Positions 11,815-21,256 of a DNA stretch of 64,000 bases are shown here, piece by piece. The position numbers and the translations under genes were made by a program. The stretch is from Tridacna crocea (taxonomy: Eukaryota; Mollusca; Bivalvia; Cardiida; Cardiidae), in contig OX031068.1 in assembly GCA_943736015.1 (NCBI GenBank), positions 26,606,296 to 26,670,295 on the forward strand. The letters run 5' to 3'. Each line of letters begins with the position of its first letter. Positions within the stretch are counted from its first letter, which is position 1. The notes under the pieces are model-generated. The model worked only from the letters and a program-made list of their open reading frames with translations, did not search any database and was not told where the DNA came from.

Positions 11815-11978
11815 TCAAGATGAATTTGCTGGAAACCAGCAATTTTCTCCTTTTTCCATAGTACCTTCTGTTGACCTTTCAAAAATGAATTGCATGATTT
11901 GAGCTATGTTTTACATTAGCATCTCCGAATGCTGTCAGAATCAACCACTCTCAAATACTGTCATATGGTGAAGATTAA
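11815..11978 (+). repeat. TPE partial copy
   Basis: Core remnant GAATTTGCTGGAAACCAGCAATTTTCTCC and a weak right half ending GGTGAAGATTAA. Confidence 0.55.
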
Positions 11979-12186
11979 CCCTTTACCAAACAATCCCTTG
12001 TTTTCACGACCCGAGCTAGGAAGAGACCTTTTGAAAACATTGAGGGAAAAGAAGAAAATGTTGGTAACAAGCATTTTCTTCTTTCCCCACAATGTTTTCT
12101 GTCCTATCAAAACAATAAAGTTTAGTTGTATCTCTTTCAAATTTGTTGTCTGCAGTTGCTTTCAATTTGGAAGGGTCTAAGGTTAA
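11975..12186 (+). repeat. TPE copy with paired arm change
   Basis: Shares TTAA with the preceding fragment. Arms read AAGAAGAAAATG and CATTTTCTTCTT: the usual GGAG/CTCC became GAAG/CTTC in both arms. Confidence 0.85.
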
Positions 12187-12257
12187 TAAGGAAAATTGGG
12201 AAGAGTCAAATATCAGCAACTTTTAGGTTGTGTTTGCTCAGAATATCTCGGGAAAGC

Positions 12258-12318
12258 AGACAGTGTAGTTCAAAGATCAGGGTGCATGATTTGTGCCGTC
12301 TGATCTTGATCTACAGAG
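12258..12318. repeat. GFB hairpin
   Basis: CAGTGTAGTTCAAAGATCAG pairs with CTGATCTTGATCTACAG. Confidence 0.65.
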
Positions 12319-12561
12319 AGCTCAAACTTTAGTTGTAAAAGGTTCTTCAATGTTAATATTAGAGGAAACTGTGGAATTGTCTTTGTTACTTAGATATGTT
12401 ACGGAATATACCTTTATAATCGCATTCTGTCAGAAAAGTCATCTTTTTTACTTGTGAATAATGAGTAGCATATTTTTTACTACCTGACAGCATTTCTCTT
12501 TTGTCATTATTATTTTTACCCTCTTGATACTAGGACATTGTGTAACCCTTTACCTATGTTT

Positions 12562-12789
12562 TTAACTCTTTGCCACACAAGGAATTTTAGACCATTCCAA
12601 ATTGAAAGCATTTTCAGACTACAAAATAAATGTGAATCAAAAATTGAAATTTGATTTGGAAAGGGTAAAAAAGATTGTGGGAAAAGGAGAAAATGCTAGT
12701 TATCAGCATTTTCTCAGTTTCCCACAATGTTTTCAAAGGCTTTCTTTTCCAGGGTCGTCAAAAGTCAGGATTGTGTGGTAAAGGGTTAA
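12562..12789 (-). repeat. TPE copy, type A
   Basis: TTAACTCTTTGCCACACAAG to GGTAAAGGGTTAA, core nearly perfect. Confidence 0.9.
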
Positions 12790-14124
12790 CAAGACTTTTG
12801 TTAAAACATTGTGGGTTACCCCCTGGTCTCATAGATCCCGATTTCCAAAATAATCCTAGTGGTTGGGGAGAGCACATTTTCTCCAATTTACCACCAATTT
12901 GAGCTGTTTTTCTCCAATCATCCTTGGATGGGACTTATTTTTAGACATACATCAGTGTGTCCCCGTTGGGCTGCGAAAAACTACGATACAATACCATTTT
13001 TTACGCTTTTGCCCCGATTTTGTTCCGAAGTACACCGAGTTTAGGATCCGAGTTACTAAGAAACAGTACGATCTAGACTGACTGTGCCGATTTCTTACTA
13101 CGATGGACTACAATGCACAAAGATTTACTGTGACATACGCAGACAGATCTGGATTGACTACGAGTGTCAAATCTTTTTTCAGGATTATGCCCCCATTTCG
13201 TACACTGGATATATAAATTCCGTGCTTTAACAGCAAAAGAAAAAAATCAGTTCTCATATGGACGTCATCCTCAAACTCATTTTGCAGGACAACTGGCTGA
13301 TCCGGCATAACATCAGGGTCAGGTTGGTTCTCTGTGCTTAATGGTGGAGCTTGGGGGGAGGAAGCATATCTGTTGTAGCTGACTGCTTTTTCTTCGAACG
13401 CCCCCTTTTTGGTCCCATTGCATCAAAGTATAAGGGAAGCGTCTTGTTCAAAGGTGTGGAACTGAATGAATTGTTTTCAAAGTTGATTCGCCTTTTTATA
13501 CTCCTTGGAATTTAGGGCACTTCGTAGTACTACGGGATGATATCTTAGCAGTCCGTAGTTATTCGGTGTAGGTCGGTGTAGCTCTGGATGCTAGTCGGGC
13601 ATCTGGTCGTAATTCATCGGCGAGAATCGGGAGTTACTCGTAGTGCATCGGGGTTATTCGGGGTTCGTTGCCGAGGTAGGTATGCCGAAATAGGACCAAT
13701 TCTGTCTCCTATTAATGCCGATTTGCTTACTATGAAAAACGACGACTTAGTACAATGTACACCGAGGTGTGCCGAGTTTGGCACGATTTTCGAAATCGGG
13801 AGAAAAATTTACGCATATTGAAATTTTTGTCCCAATTTATTTTTGATACTGAATTGATGCCGATTTGACTCGGGAGGCACTACGACTCTCCTGAAGCTAG
13901 CTGATTTTGCGCCGATTTCAAAATTTTCGAAATCGCGATTAAATCGGGGTCTGTGAGACCGGGGCAGGGGTTGGGGGGGTGGGGGTTAAAGAAGAAAATG
14001 ACCATAATCAGTGTGAGTCTCTTTTCTCAAAATATTTTGTAACGTCTTGTTGTTTCTCTGTTTCTTATATTTTTTTAAAGTCTTTTTCCTCAGGGTTGTT
14101 AAAATTTGGAATTGTGTGGCAAAA
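12786..14124 (-). repeat. TPE copy split by a Harbinger-like insertion
   Basis: Left part 12786-12815 ends AAAACATTGTGGG inside the palindrome arm. After the insertion the copy resumes at 13986 (TTAAAGAAGAAAATGACC) and ends near 14124 with CAGGGTTGTTAAAATTTGG and GTGTGGCAAAA. The left half before the core is very short, so this copy was already truncated. Confidence 0.65.
12819..13985. mobile_element. PIF/Harbinger-like non-autonomous element 1
   Basis: Bounded by TTA at 12816-12818 and 13986-13988, a 3-bp duplication of the TWA type used by PIF/Harbinger elements. Inverted ends CCCCCTGGTCTCATAGATCC (left) and GGGGTCTGTGAGACCGGGG (right) match, with an extra G-rich run of about 25 bases at the right tip. 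The inside is more GC-rich than its surroundings and full of degenerate CGGTGTA / TACGA words. On the minus strand near 13400 a basic stretch (PKRGRSKKKQ) could be a remnant of a nuclear Myb-like partner protein, but I cannot assign it. Family assignment rests on target duplication and ends only. Confidence 0.65.
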
Positions 14125-14300
14125 GTACTGCAGTGTAGATTAGAATTTGTAATCAATGTCTTCGATTCCATCTATACTGTTTGAGAAAGAGTCTAAGGTG
14201 GCACATGTCCACCAAACATTTTAACCATAAATTGCTGAATTGAAACTAACAGAAATCACTGTGTATACTGTGAAATGCCTTGTCAAACCAGAGAGGGCTT

Positions 14301-14335
14301 ATCTATGATCAGACTGCACTCTTGTTCAGTCCTTT
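14301..14335. repeat. GFB hairpin fragment
   Basis: ATCTATGATCAGACTGCACT; mirror arm is weak. Confidence 0.4.
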
Positions 14336-14393
14336 CTAAATCTGATCTGGCTGTTAAAGGAAACTGAGGTGGTGGTGAAAAAGCATAAAGGGT

Positions 14394-14562
14394 TTAACTC
14401 TTTACCAAACAATCCCTGGTTTTATGAGCCTGAGATAGGAGCCTTTTGAAAACATTGTAGGAAAAGGAGAAAATGCTGGTAAACAGCATATTTTTCTTTT
14501 CTCAAAATGTTTTCTACCCTGCTGAAAACAAATTTCAGTTTTTGAGTTACATTTATTTTGTT
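14394..14562 (+). repeat. TPE copy, type A, right end lost
   Basis: TTAACTCTTTACCAAACAATCC start and core; breaks off at TTTATTTTGTTGG and continues into an unrelated TTGGTTGGTTG sequence. Confidence 0.8.
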
Positions 14563-14591
14563 GGTTGGTTGTATTGGGGTTTAACCCCACT

Positions 14592-14803
14592 TTAACTCTT
14601 TACCAAACGACAATATTTTAAGCTTGTCAAAATTGAAGGATTGGTAGGTCTATAGCAAAATAAAAGTGACTGAAAATTTGAAATGTGTTTTGGGAAGGGT
14701 AGAAAATAAAGTGGGAAAAGGAGAAAATGCACATTAATTTTGTTGTCTGCAAATACTTTCAATTTGGACCAGTCTGAAATTTTGTCGTTTGGTAAGGAGT
14801 TAA
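14592..14803. repeat. Symmetrised TPE copy (same half twice)
   Basis: Left half is the minus-orientation arm (TTAACTCTTTACCAAACGAC..AAGTGGGAAAAGGAGAAAATGC). The right half is not the expected TTCAAAAGGCTTC end but the mirror of the left half (TTTTGTTGTCTGCAAATACT..GTCGTTTGGTAAGGAGTTAA). So both ends derive from one arm, giving a large imperfect inverted repeat. Confidence 0.85.
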
Positions 14804-15005
14804 ACTGGGATAACTGAAAAGAAAGACTACTTCATAGACGGGTTACAGAATTAAGATCATTGTAGAAAATTGACAACAAAATGTAAGATATGTTACACTG
14901 ATAACAAACAATTGTGTCTGCATACCAGACTACAGGCAATGCTTTCATCCACTGGTGAGTCAGCTACTGGTTACATTAACACTCTTTTCTTTACAGCCCC
15001 AACCT

Positions 15006-15240
15006 TTAACCCTTTACCAAACAACAAAATTTTAGACTGATCTTAATTGAAAGCACTAAGTCATGCAGACGACAAAATTAATGTAACTCTGAAATAGAAA
15101 TTTGGTTTCAGCAGGGTAAAAAACATTGTGGGAAAAGGAGAAAGTGCTGGTTACCAGCATTTTCTACTTTTCCCAAAAGGTTTTCAAAAGGTTTCTATCT
15201 CAAGGTCGTGAAAACCAGGGATTGTTTGGTAATGGGTTAA
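15006..15240 (-). repeat. TPE copy, type A
   Basis: TTAACCCTTTACCAAACAAC to GGTAATGGGTTAA; core GGAGAAAGTGCTGGTTACCAGCATTTTCTAC. Confidence 0.9.
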
Positions 15241-15268
15241 CTCTTTCACTACTGATAAGATGCATTTC

Positions 15269-15496
15269 TTAAGTCTTTACCACACAGTACTAAGTTTTAA
15301 CAACCCCTAAGAGGATGTCATTTGAAAACTTTGTGAGAAAAGGAGAAAATGCTGGTAATCAGCATTTTCCCCTTTTCTCACAATGTTTTCTACCCTTCCA
15401 TAAATAAGCTTCAAATTTTGAGTCACATTTAATTTGATATCTGCAAAATACTGTCACTTTGGACAAGTCTAAAATTTTGTTGTGTGGTAAAGAGTC
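15269..15496 (+). repeat. TPE copy, type A
   Basis: TTAAGTCTTTACCACACAG start; right end GGTAAAGAGTCG has lost TTAA. Confidence 0.85.
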
Positions 15497-15560
15497 GAAA
15501 GCCAGAAATACATTTCCACTGCAAGTCAAAGAGATAGTTCAGTTAAAATCTAGAATATAG

Positions 15561-15630
15561 CAGTGGACAGTGTAGTTCAGAGATCAGGCTGTTTGTTCTG
15601 TGTAGTCTAATCTTGATCTTCATTGACCAC
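15561..15630. repeat. GFB hairpin
   Basis: GTGGACAGTGTAGTTCAGAG ... GTAGTCTAATCTTGATCTTC ... GACCAC. Confidence 0.65.
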
Positions 15631-15659
15631 AAAAGCTTTTTGTCTAGTCCTGGTATGGA

Positions 15660-15858
15660 AAGAGTGTATGATCCTGAAAAAACAAAAAGGCTTTTGGAAA
15701 CATTGTGTGAGTGGAAGAAAATGCTGGTAACTAGTAGATCTATTTCCTATTTTCCTATCATGTTTTCTACCCTTTCCATAAACAAAATGTCCAGTTTTGA
15801 TTAGGACTTGTTTTGTTATATTGAAATGCTTTAAATTTGGACAAGTCTGAATCTTTAA
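15660..15858 (+). repeat. TPE copy, diverged
   Basis: AAGGCTTTTGGAAACATTGTG, GAAGAAAATGCTGGTAACTAG, right half ends TTTGGACAAGTCTGAA; both tips are gone. Confidence 0.65.
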
Positions 15859-15940
15859 TGGTCCTGAAGAAAAACTTTTTTGGAAACATTGTGAAAAATT
15901 CAGAAAACACAGGGTTACAAGCATTTTTCTAATTACATGT
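15856..15940 (+). repeat. TPE fragment
   Basis: TGGTCCTGAAGAAAAACTTTTTTGG and CATTGTG, then lost. Confidence 0.45.
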
Positions 15941-15947
15941 CCAATAC

Positions 15948-16177
15948 TTTATCTCTTTACCACACGACAAAATTTTAGACTGGTTCAAATTGAAAGCATT
16001 TGCAGACGACAAAATAAAGGTGATTGAAAAATTGAAATTTGTTTTGGGAAGGGTAGAAAACACTGTGGGAATAGGAGAAAATGCTGGTTACCAGCATTTT
16101 CTCCTTTTCCTACTGTGTTTTCAAAAGGCTTCTTTCTCAGGGGCGTCAAAAGTAGGGATTGTGTGGTAATGGGTTAA
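15948..16177 (-). repeat. TPE copy, type A
   Basis: Left TTAA mutated to TTAT; otherwise consensus to GGTAATGGGTTAA. Confidence 0.92.
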
Positions 16178-16189
16178 ATAAGGAGTTGA

Positions 16190-16262
16190 TTATTTGAGTC
16201 ACACTGAATTTGTTGTCTGCAAATGGCAGTCAGTTTTGACAAGTGCAGAGTTTTCTTGGCAG
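16190..16262 (+). repeat. TPE right-end fragment
   Basis: GAGTCACACTGAATTTGTTG, GTCTGCAAATGGCAGTCAG. Confidence 0.5.
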
Positions 16263-16486
16263 GTTTACCAAACAACCCCTGATTTTTATGACCCTGAGAT
16301 AGAGACCTTTTGAAAACATTGTAGGAAAAGGAGAAAATGCTGGTTACCAGCATTTTCTCCTTTTCCCACAATGTTTTCATCCCAGCTGGAAACAATTTTC
16401 AATTTTTGGGTTATATTTATTTTGTCGCCTGCAAGTGCTTTCAATTTGGATCAGTCTAGAATTTTGTCATTTTGGTAAAGAATTAA
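16261..16486 (+). repeat. TPE copy, type A, centre base flipped
   Basis: Plus-orientation flanks but the core centre reads GGTTACC, the form normal for minus-orientation copies. End GGTAAAGAATTAA. Confidence 0.88.
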
Positions 16487-16538
16487 AGAGTGAAAAAAAG
16501 CTCCAGATACATGTAAGAGGGAGTGGTGGTATTTTACA

Positions 16539-16643
16539 GTCATTATTTCTCATTGAAACCCTATGTTGTGGGTACTCATTAGAATTGTCTTGATGAAACA
16601 ATTCTAATGAGTACCCACAACATAGGGTTTAGTAGAGAATGAC
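16539..16643. repeat. Perfect 33-bp hairpin
   Basis: Arms 16556-16588 and 16598-16630 are exact reverse complements (starting AAACCCTATGTTGTGGGTAC) around a 9-base loop CTTGATGAA. Imperfect pairing continues outwards (GTCATT at 16539 with AATGAC ending 16643). It could be a recently inserted foldback MITE or a hairpin RNA source; there is no second copy here to decide. Confidence 0.92.
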
Positions 16644-16696
16644 TAATATTGGAAACTTTGAAATCAAAATCTCTCGCTCTATCTGGAGCTTTCTGG

Positions 16697-16900
16697 TTAA
16701 CCCCTTACCAAACAATTCCTGGTTTTTACGACCCTGAGATAGAATCCTATTGAAAACATTAGAAAATGGTGGTAACCAGCATTTTCACCTTTTCCCACAA
16801 TGTTTTCTAACATGCTGGAAACAAATTTGAATTTTTGGGTTACGTTTACTTTGTTGTCTGCAAGTGCAGTCAATTTGGACTGGTCCAAACTTTTCTTAGA
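16697..16900 (+). repeat. TPE copy with shortened left core arm
   Basis: TTAACCCCTTACCAAACAATTCC start. Left arm lost its GTGGGAAAAGG part (CATTAGAAAATGGTGG), right arm kept. Right tip decayed. Confidence 0.8.
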
Positions 16901-17009
16901 AAGTGGAATGGATCCAACAGACATTTCCAGAGTAGAAATTATAGGCCCTGATACATTGTAGTTGCAATTATGGTTATGTTTGCTTTTGTCTGTAGTGTTT
17001 CAGATTGAT

Positions 17010-17314
17010 GCCCTCTTTACCCAACAATATCAGTTTTTTCCTGATCAAAAGAAACAGTTTTTTCATAACCAAAAGAAATGAGGCTTTTGAAAATAATGAG
17101 GGAAAAGAAGAAATGCTTGCAAGTAGCATTTCTTTCATATTTCCCACGATTCTTTTTAGGCATTCTTAGGCATTCTGATACAGAATGCATCATTTGGGTA
17201 TGATTTTATTTGTGGTCTGCAGATGCTTTGGATTTGGATAAGTCTAAAATTTTGTTGTCTCCAATTGCTTTCAATTTTGAATTAGTCTAAAATTTTGCCA
17301 ATTGGTAAGATTAA
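17010..17314 (+). repeat. TPE copy, diverged, with duplicated right end
   Basis: CCCTCTTTACCCAACAAT start; arms AAAAGAAGAAATGC / GCATTTCTTTC; the segment TTTGGATAAGTCTAAAATTTTG is followed by a second, similar TCAATTTTGAATTAGTCTAAAATTTTG. Confidence 0.7.
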
Positions 17315-17527
17315 TAAACCCTCTACCAAAACATTTGTCTATTTACATGACCCTAAAAAGACATGATTTTGAAATCATTGCGGAAAGGAGAGAACACATT
17401 GATGTCCATCACTTTCTTTTTTTCCCACGAGTTTCACGTTTTCAAAGAGACATCATTATATTTGGCATCAGCTAGTATATTGAATAGATTGACAAGTCCA
17501 AAAGTCGGCAGTCTGACGAAGGGTTAA
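17311..17527 (+). repeat. TPE copy, diverged
   Basis: TTAATAAACCCTCTACC start; weak core; end GACGAAGGGTTAA. Confidence 0.65.
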
Positions 17528-17551
17528 TCCTAGAATGCAGATCACAAGTAT

Positions 17552-17653
17552 TGTTGTCTTTGTGGACAGTGTAGATCAAGATCGGACTCTACAAGGTTTA
17601 CAGTATATTCTTTGATCTACATTGTCTAGTTTGCTGAAACACATGAGACAAAA
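17552..17653. repeat. GFB hairpin, long form
   Basis: Outer arms TTGTCTTTGTGGACAGTGTA and TACATTGTCTAG...GAGACAAAA, inner GATCAAGATCGGACT. Shows the element is about 100 bp with the outer TTGTCTTTG pairing. Confidence 0.7.
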
Positions 17654-17949
17654 TCTACCTTAATACCACTTGGTGTTGTTGTTAGACTGAAATTGTGTTG
17701 ACTGTATTTGGCATGCTAAGGGTCAAGTTGATACAGTTGACATATTCCCATAACCTTATGATATACAGCAAAATAATGTGAGAAAGGGAGCATTTGGTCA
17801 AGGTGATACTTGTAAGAAGATAAATTATGAGCCACTAACACTTACCATGCTGAAATCATATAATAATTGACCATTTCACTTACGAAAAATGTCTGAAACA
17901 CCAAGTTTTCATGGTTGTTATGGCCTGAATATGTTACAAAGTAGCTGAA

Positions 17950-18010
17950 CAGTGGAGATCCAAGATCAGACTGCACTATTTGTGCAGTCTGATCATTATT
18001 TGCATTACAG
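17950..18010. repeat. GFB hairpin
   Basis: GATCAGACTGCAC TATTT GTGCAGTCTGATC is a perfect inner stem. Confidence 0.75.
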
Positions 18011-18025
18011 TCTGCAAAAAGCAAT

Positions 18026-18255
18026 TTAACCCTTTACCCCATAAGGCATTTCTATAGTATCTCTAACTGACCCCTGACTAACAGAAAGGATGCAGCCGTT
18101 TCTTATGTGTATATGACACCTTATGATAGTGTAGAAAACATTGGGGCAAAAGGTGAAATTGCTCGTCACGAGCAATTTCACCTTTTACCACAGTGTTTTC
18201 CAAAGGCTCCTACAAGCAATGTGTAGAAATGAGTATCTATGGAGTAAAGGGTTAA
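18026..18255 (-). repeat. TPE copy, type C
   Basis: TTAACCCTTTACCCCATAAG to ATGGAGTAAAGGGTTAA. Core arms AAAAGGTGAAATTGCTCG and CGAGCAATTTCACCTTTT, so relative to type A both arms changed together. Unique flanks (GGTATCTC.., AGGCTCCTACAAGC) differ from types A and B. Confidence 0.92.
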
Positions 18256-18492
18256 ATTTGTTTCAGTGCCTTGTAGGCTAATGACCTTCATAGATCTTCC
18301 TTTTATGATGTTGTTTATTGGCTGTTTTACATTTGTTTCAACTATAACAGTTCTTGTTGCCATGGTCAGTGAAACTTTTCATGTTTTTCTCAAGTTCCTT
18401 TACACAGGTTTTGATGAACATTATTTCCAAATCACTGGATTCTTTTAGTTTTGCATTGAGAGAGTAATCCTGTTGCTATGATTTTCTCATGT

Positions 18493-18645
18493 CTTTCCCA
18501 GAGGACAGAATTCTACTCTTGTCCCAATTCAAGGCATTTGCAGCCAACAAACTAAGTGCAGCTAAAGTCATGCAATTAATTTATTTGAAAGATAAGATAA
18601 CATTGCAGGAAAGGGAGAAAATGATTGTTACCAACTCTAAGGCTT
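18493..18645 (-). repeat. TPE left half only
   Basis: TTTCCCAGAGGACAGAATTC, CAATTCAAGGCATTTGCAG, GGAGAAAATGATTGTTACC, then lost. Confidence 0.55.
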
Positions 18646-18664
18646 TTCCTTGAGTTTTTTTTAA

Positions 18665-18810
18665 AACACTTGGTAATCAGCTTTATTCCCTCCCTTTTCT
18701 CAAAATCTTTTTCACCCTTTTATGGTCATCAAACCTCCTCATTTCAGCCATGTTGAATTTCTGGTCTACAAAGTATTCGGATGAAGACAAGTTTTGTTCC
18801 TAATGCGGCA
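18665..18810 (+). repeat. TPE right-half fragment
   Basis: GGTAATCAGC..CCTTTTCTCAAAATC..CACCCTTTTATGG..TGGTCTACAAAG. Confidence 0.45.
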
Positions 18811-18854
18811 AAAGGAGAACTTGGGGTTTTCTTTGTAATCACTGTGCATTCAAA

Positions 18855-18965
18855 ATTTGACTTTATGTTGCAGAAAAGGAACTTTTTAAGTAGCACTGTT
18901 AACCAGCAGTTTCTGCTTTTCCTACAATGTTTTTGACCCTATCGTATACATTTAATTATTTTAGC
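18855..18965 (+). repeat. TPE core fragment
   Basis: CTGTTAACCAGCAGTTTCTGCTTTTCCTACAATG; both ends lost. Confidence 0.5.
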
Positions 18966-18970
18966 CTTGT

Positions 18971-19198
18971 TTAACACTTTCCAAAACAAGCCCTTGTTTT
19001 TACGTGTCTGCAGTACTACTCTTTTGAAAACAGTGTGGGAAAAGGAGGAATTGCTCGTAACGAGCAATTTCTCCTTTTCCTACAGTGTTTTCTACCTATT
19101 TGGAGAACTTTCTGCCATTTTTATCAAATTTGAAAATGTAGTCTGCAAACTCTTTGAGTTTGGAAGAGTCTAAAATTTGTCATTTGGGAAAGGGTTAA
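18971..19198 (+). repeat. TPE copy, type B, best example
   Basis: TTAACACTTTCCAAAACAAG to TTTGGGAAAGGGTTAA. Core GGAATTGCTCGTAACGAGCAATTTCTCC. The terminal repeat also differs from type A in both ends at once (TTTCC/GGGAAA instead of TTTACC/GGTAAA). Confidence 0.92.
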
Positions 19199-19259
19199 AT
19201 TGTGGTCCGCAATTTCTGTGAATTTGGGCAAGCCTAAGTTTGCTGTTTGGTAAAGTTAA
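19198..19259 (+). repeat. TPE right-end fragment
   Basis: TTGTGGTCCGCAATTTCTGTG, TTTGGGCAAGCCTAAG, GGTAAAGTTAA. Confidence 0.55.
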
Positions 19260-20038
19260 CAAGGTTATTCACGTACTAGAAGTATACCGACAAAACTACC
19301 CTGTTGCCAAAGTCACGCAGATAATTGTGTGAGTTCCATCATTGCAAGCCAAGTTTACAATCAATATGTGGATCTTACCTTGGCTGATTGAGCCCCATTT
19401 CAAGATTCCTGCAATAAACCCTCTATTGGGTGCTAGTTATTACCCCCCTTTACATCATGTTTCTAAAAGCCAATGAAATATCCTTTTACAAACCGCTTAC
19501 GAATACACATGAAGCGATAAGCAGACATCCACATGGGTTTCCATGTTTACTATCTATTTGAAAGGTAGCAATTTCATTCGTTGCAGCTAGAGCTGGCTGC
19601 ATCCAATGAAAATGCGTATCGGGGGGGGGCATATAAAAATCAAGCTTGATCCGCCAAGGGTAGAGTAACATACTAAATCGTCAGCCTTGGCTTGCGAAGA
19701 TGTGTGAGTTCTGACCTAGACTTCAACAGGTTGTAAAAGCTATTTACAAATGGGTACAGCTAATTTTTTGTAAGGAATGAAACCTGAAATTTTAGAAGAC
19801 AAGTGCATACTCTTTGTACTTTATTTTGTATTCTTCAAGCACTCAAGGTCTCATGGGTGCATAATTTTGACAGGAAAAAAGCATTTGTAGGACTCGGATT
19901 ACATTAAAAGGATTAAATAATTTGAAATGCCATTTACAAATAAACAGATTTAGATTTAAAACGTCTAAACTTTGAACTTTTGTGGTTAGATAGATGTAAC
20001 AGAAGTAGAGCTATTGTGGGTAAATTATGTAATATTTA
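19260..20038. other. Non-coding stretch, nothing recognised
   Basis: A G9 run lies near 19621. No supported gene; the longest minus-strand frame has no recognisable protein character. Confidence 0.5.
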
Positions 20039-20199
20039 ACTCATTACCTACTTAAACAAATCAGCAGCAGACGACTCTAAAGATATCCCTCTGAAGGAAG
20101 GATAATGATGGTTAATAAGTATACATGAAAGGAGAAATTATTCATAATGTCTGATTTCTAAGGCTTTTTGTTTGAACGGAACAAACATTTCTTTATCTA

Positions 20200-21185
20200 C
20201 AGGACCAAATTTGCAAAGGTCCAAATTGAAGGCATTCACAAACAAGTCAAATCAAATGCAGCTCAGATGATGATTTCTGTCTATCATAGGGTCAAAAATA
20301 TTGTTGGAAAAGGAGAAAATGCTATTAACCAGCATTTTTTTCCTTTTTATACGCCTGTCGAAGACAGGACGTATTATGGGATCACCCGTGGCGGGTGGGG
20401 GGGGGCAGCATCCAGTACTTTATCCAGAGCATATCTCCAAAACTATACTAGCTAGGGTTATGAAATTTCATGGGTGGATAGATCTTACCGACGGGGAGTG
20501 CATTGCGCAGGAATCTTAACTCTTGCTTGCTTAATTTTTGAGTTATTGCCCTTTGTTGTTTTTCATACTTGAATTTTGTCTGGAGCATATCTCCAAAACT
20601 ATACTAGCTAGGGTTATGAAATTTCATGGGTTGATAGATCTCACCAAGGGGGAGTGCAGTGCACTAGAATCATAACCCTTGCTTGCTTAATGTTTGAGTT
20701 ATTGCCCTTTGTTGTTTTTCATACTTGAATTTTGTCTGGTGAATATCGCCAAAATTATACTAGCTAGGGTTATAAAATTTCATGGGTGGATAGATCTCAT
20801 CAAGGGGGAGTGCAGTGCACAGGAATCATAACTCTTGCTCGGTTAATTATTGAGTTATTGCCTTTTGTTGTTTTTCATACTTGAATTTTGTTCGGAGCAT
20901 ATCTCCAAAATTATACTAGCTAGGGTTATGAAATTTTATGGGTGGATAGATCTCATCGAGGGGGAGTGCAGTGCAAAGGAATCATAACTCTTGCTTGCTT
21001 ATTTTTTGAGTTATTGCCCTTTGTCATTTTTCATACTTGAATTTTGTCCGGTGCATGCCCCAGCTTTACAACTTGGGGTAAGACGGGCGTATCTTGTGAC
21101 AATTTGCCGCTCTTGTTCCACCAATATTTTTTTAAAAGCTAAAATCCTTTCACAGGGTTGTCAAAGTCTGAATTGTGAGGTACAG
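20200..21185 (-). repeat. TPE copy split by a HINE-like insertion
   Basis: Left part ends GGAGAAAATGCTATTAACCAGCATTTTTTTCCTTTT at about 20347; right part resumes with CCACCAATATTTTTTTAAAAG at 21118 and runs to GAATTGTGAGGTAC. Joined, the break falls in the T run of the right palindrome arm. Confidence 0.75.
20348..21117 (+). mobile_element. HINE/pearl-like element with 4 units of ~157 bp
   Basis: Starts TATACGCCTGTCGAAGACAGG (hairpin) and ends GACGGGCGTATCTTGTGACA ... CGCTCTTGTT; ATACGCC and GGGCGTAT form a subterminal inverted repeat. Units begin GAGCATATCTCCAAAACTAT near 20425, 20583, 20740 and 20895. Architecture and TT target resemble Helentron-associated elements of bivalves. It has no coding capacity. 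Confidence 0.8.
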
Positions 21186-21256
21186 CATAATATGCTGGAA
21201 CACAAAAAGTTATCTACATGAGAAATTGCTCATCGTAAATGATATCTCCTTCTGAA

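Noticed and set aside
19486..19671. Minus-strand frame before a G9 run
   Set aside because: No domain, no splice context, no repeat partner.
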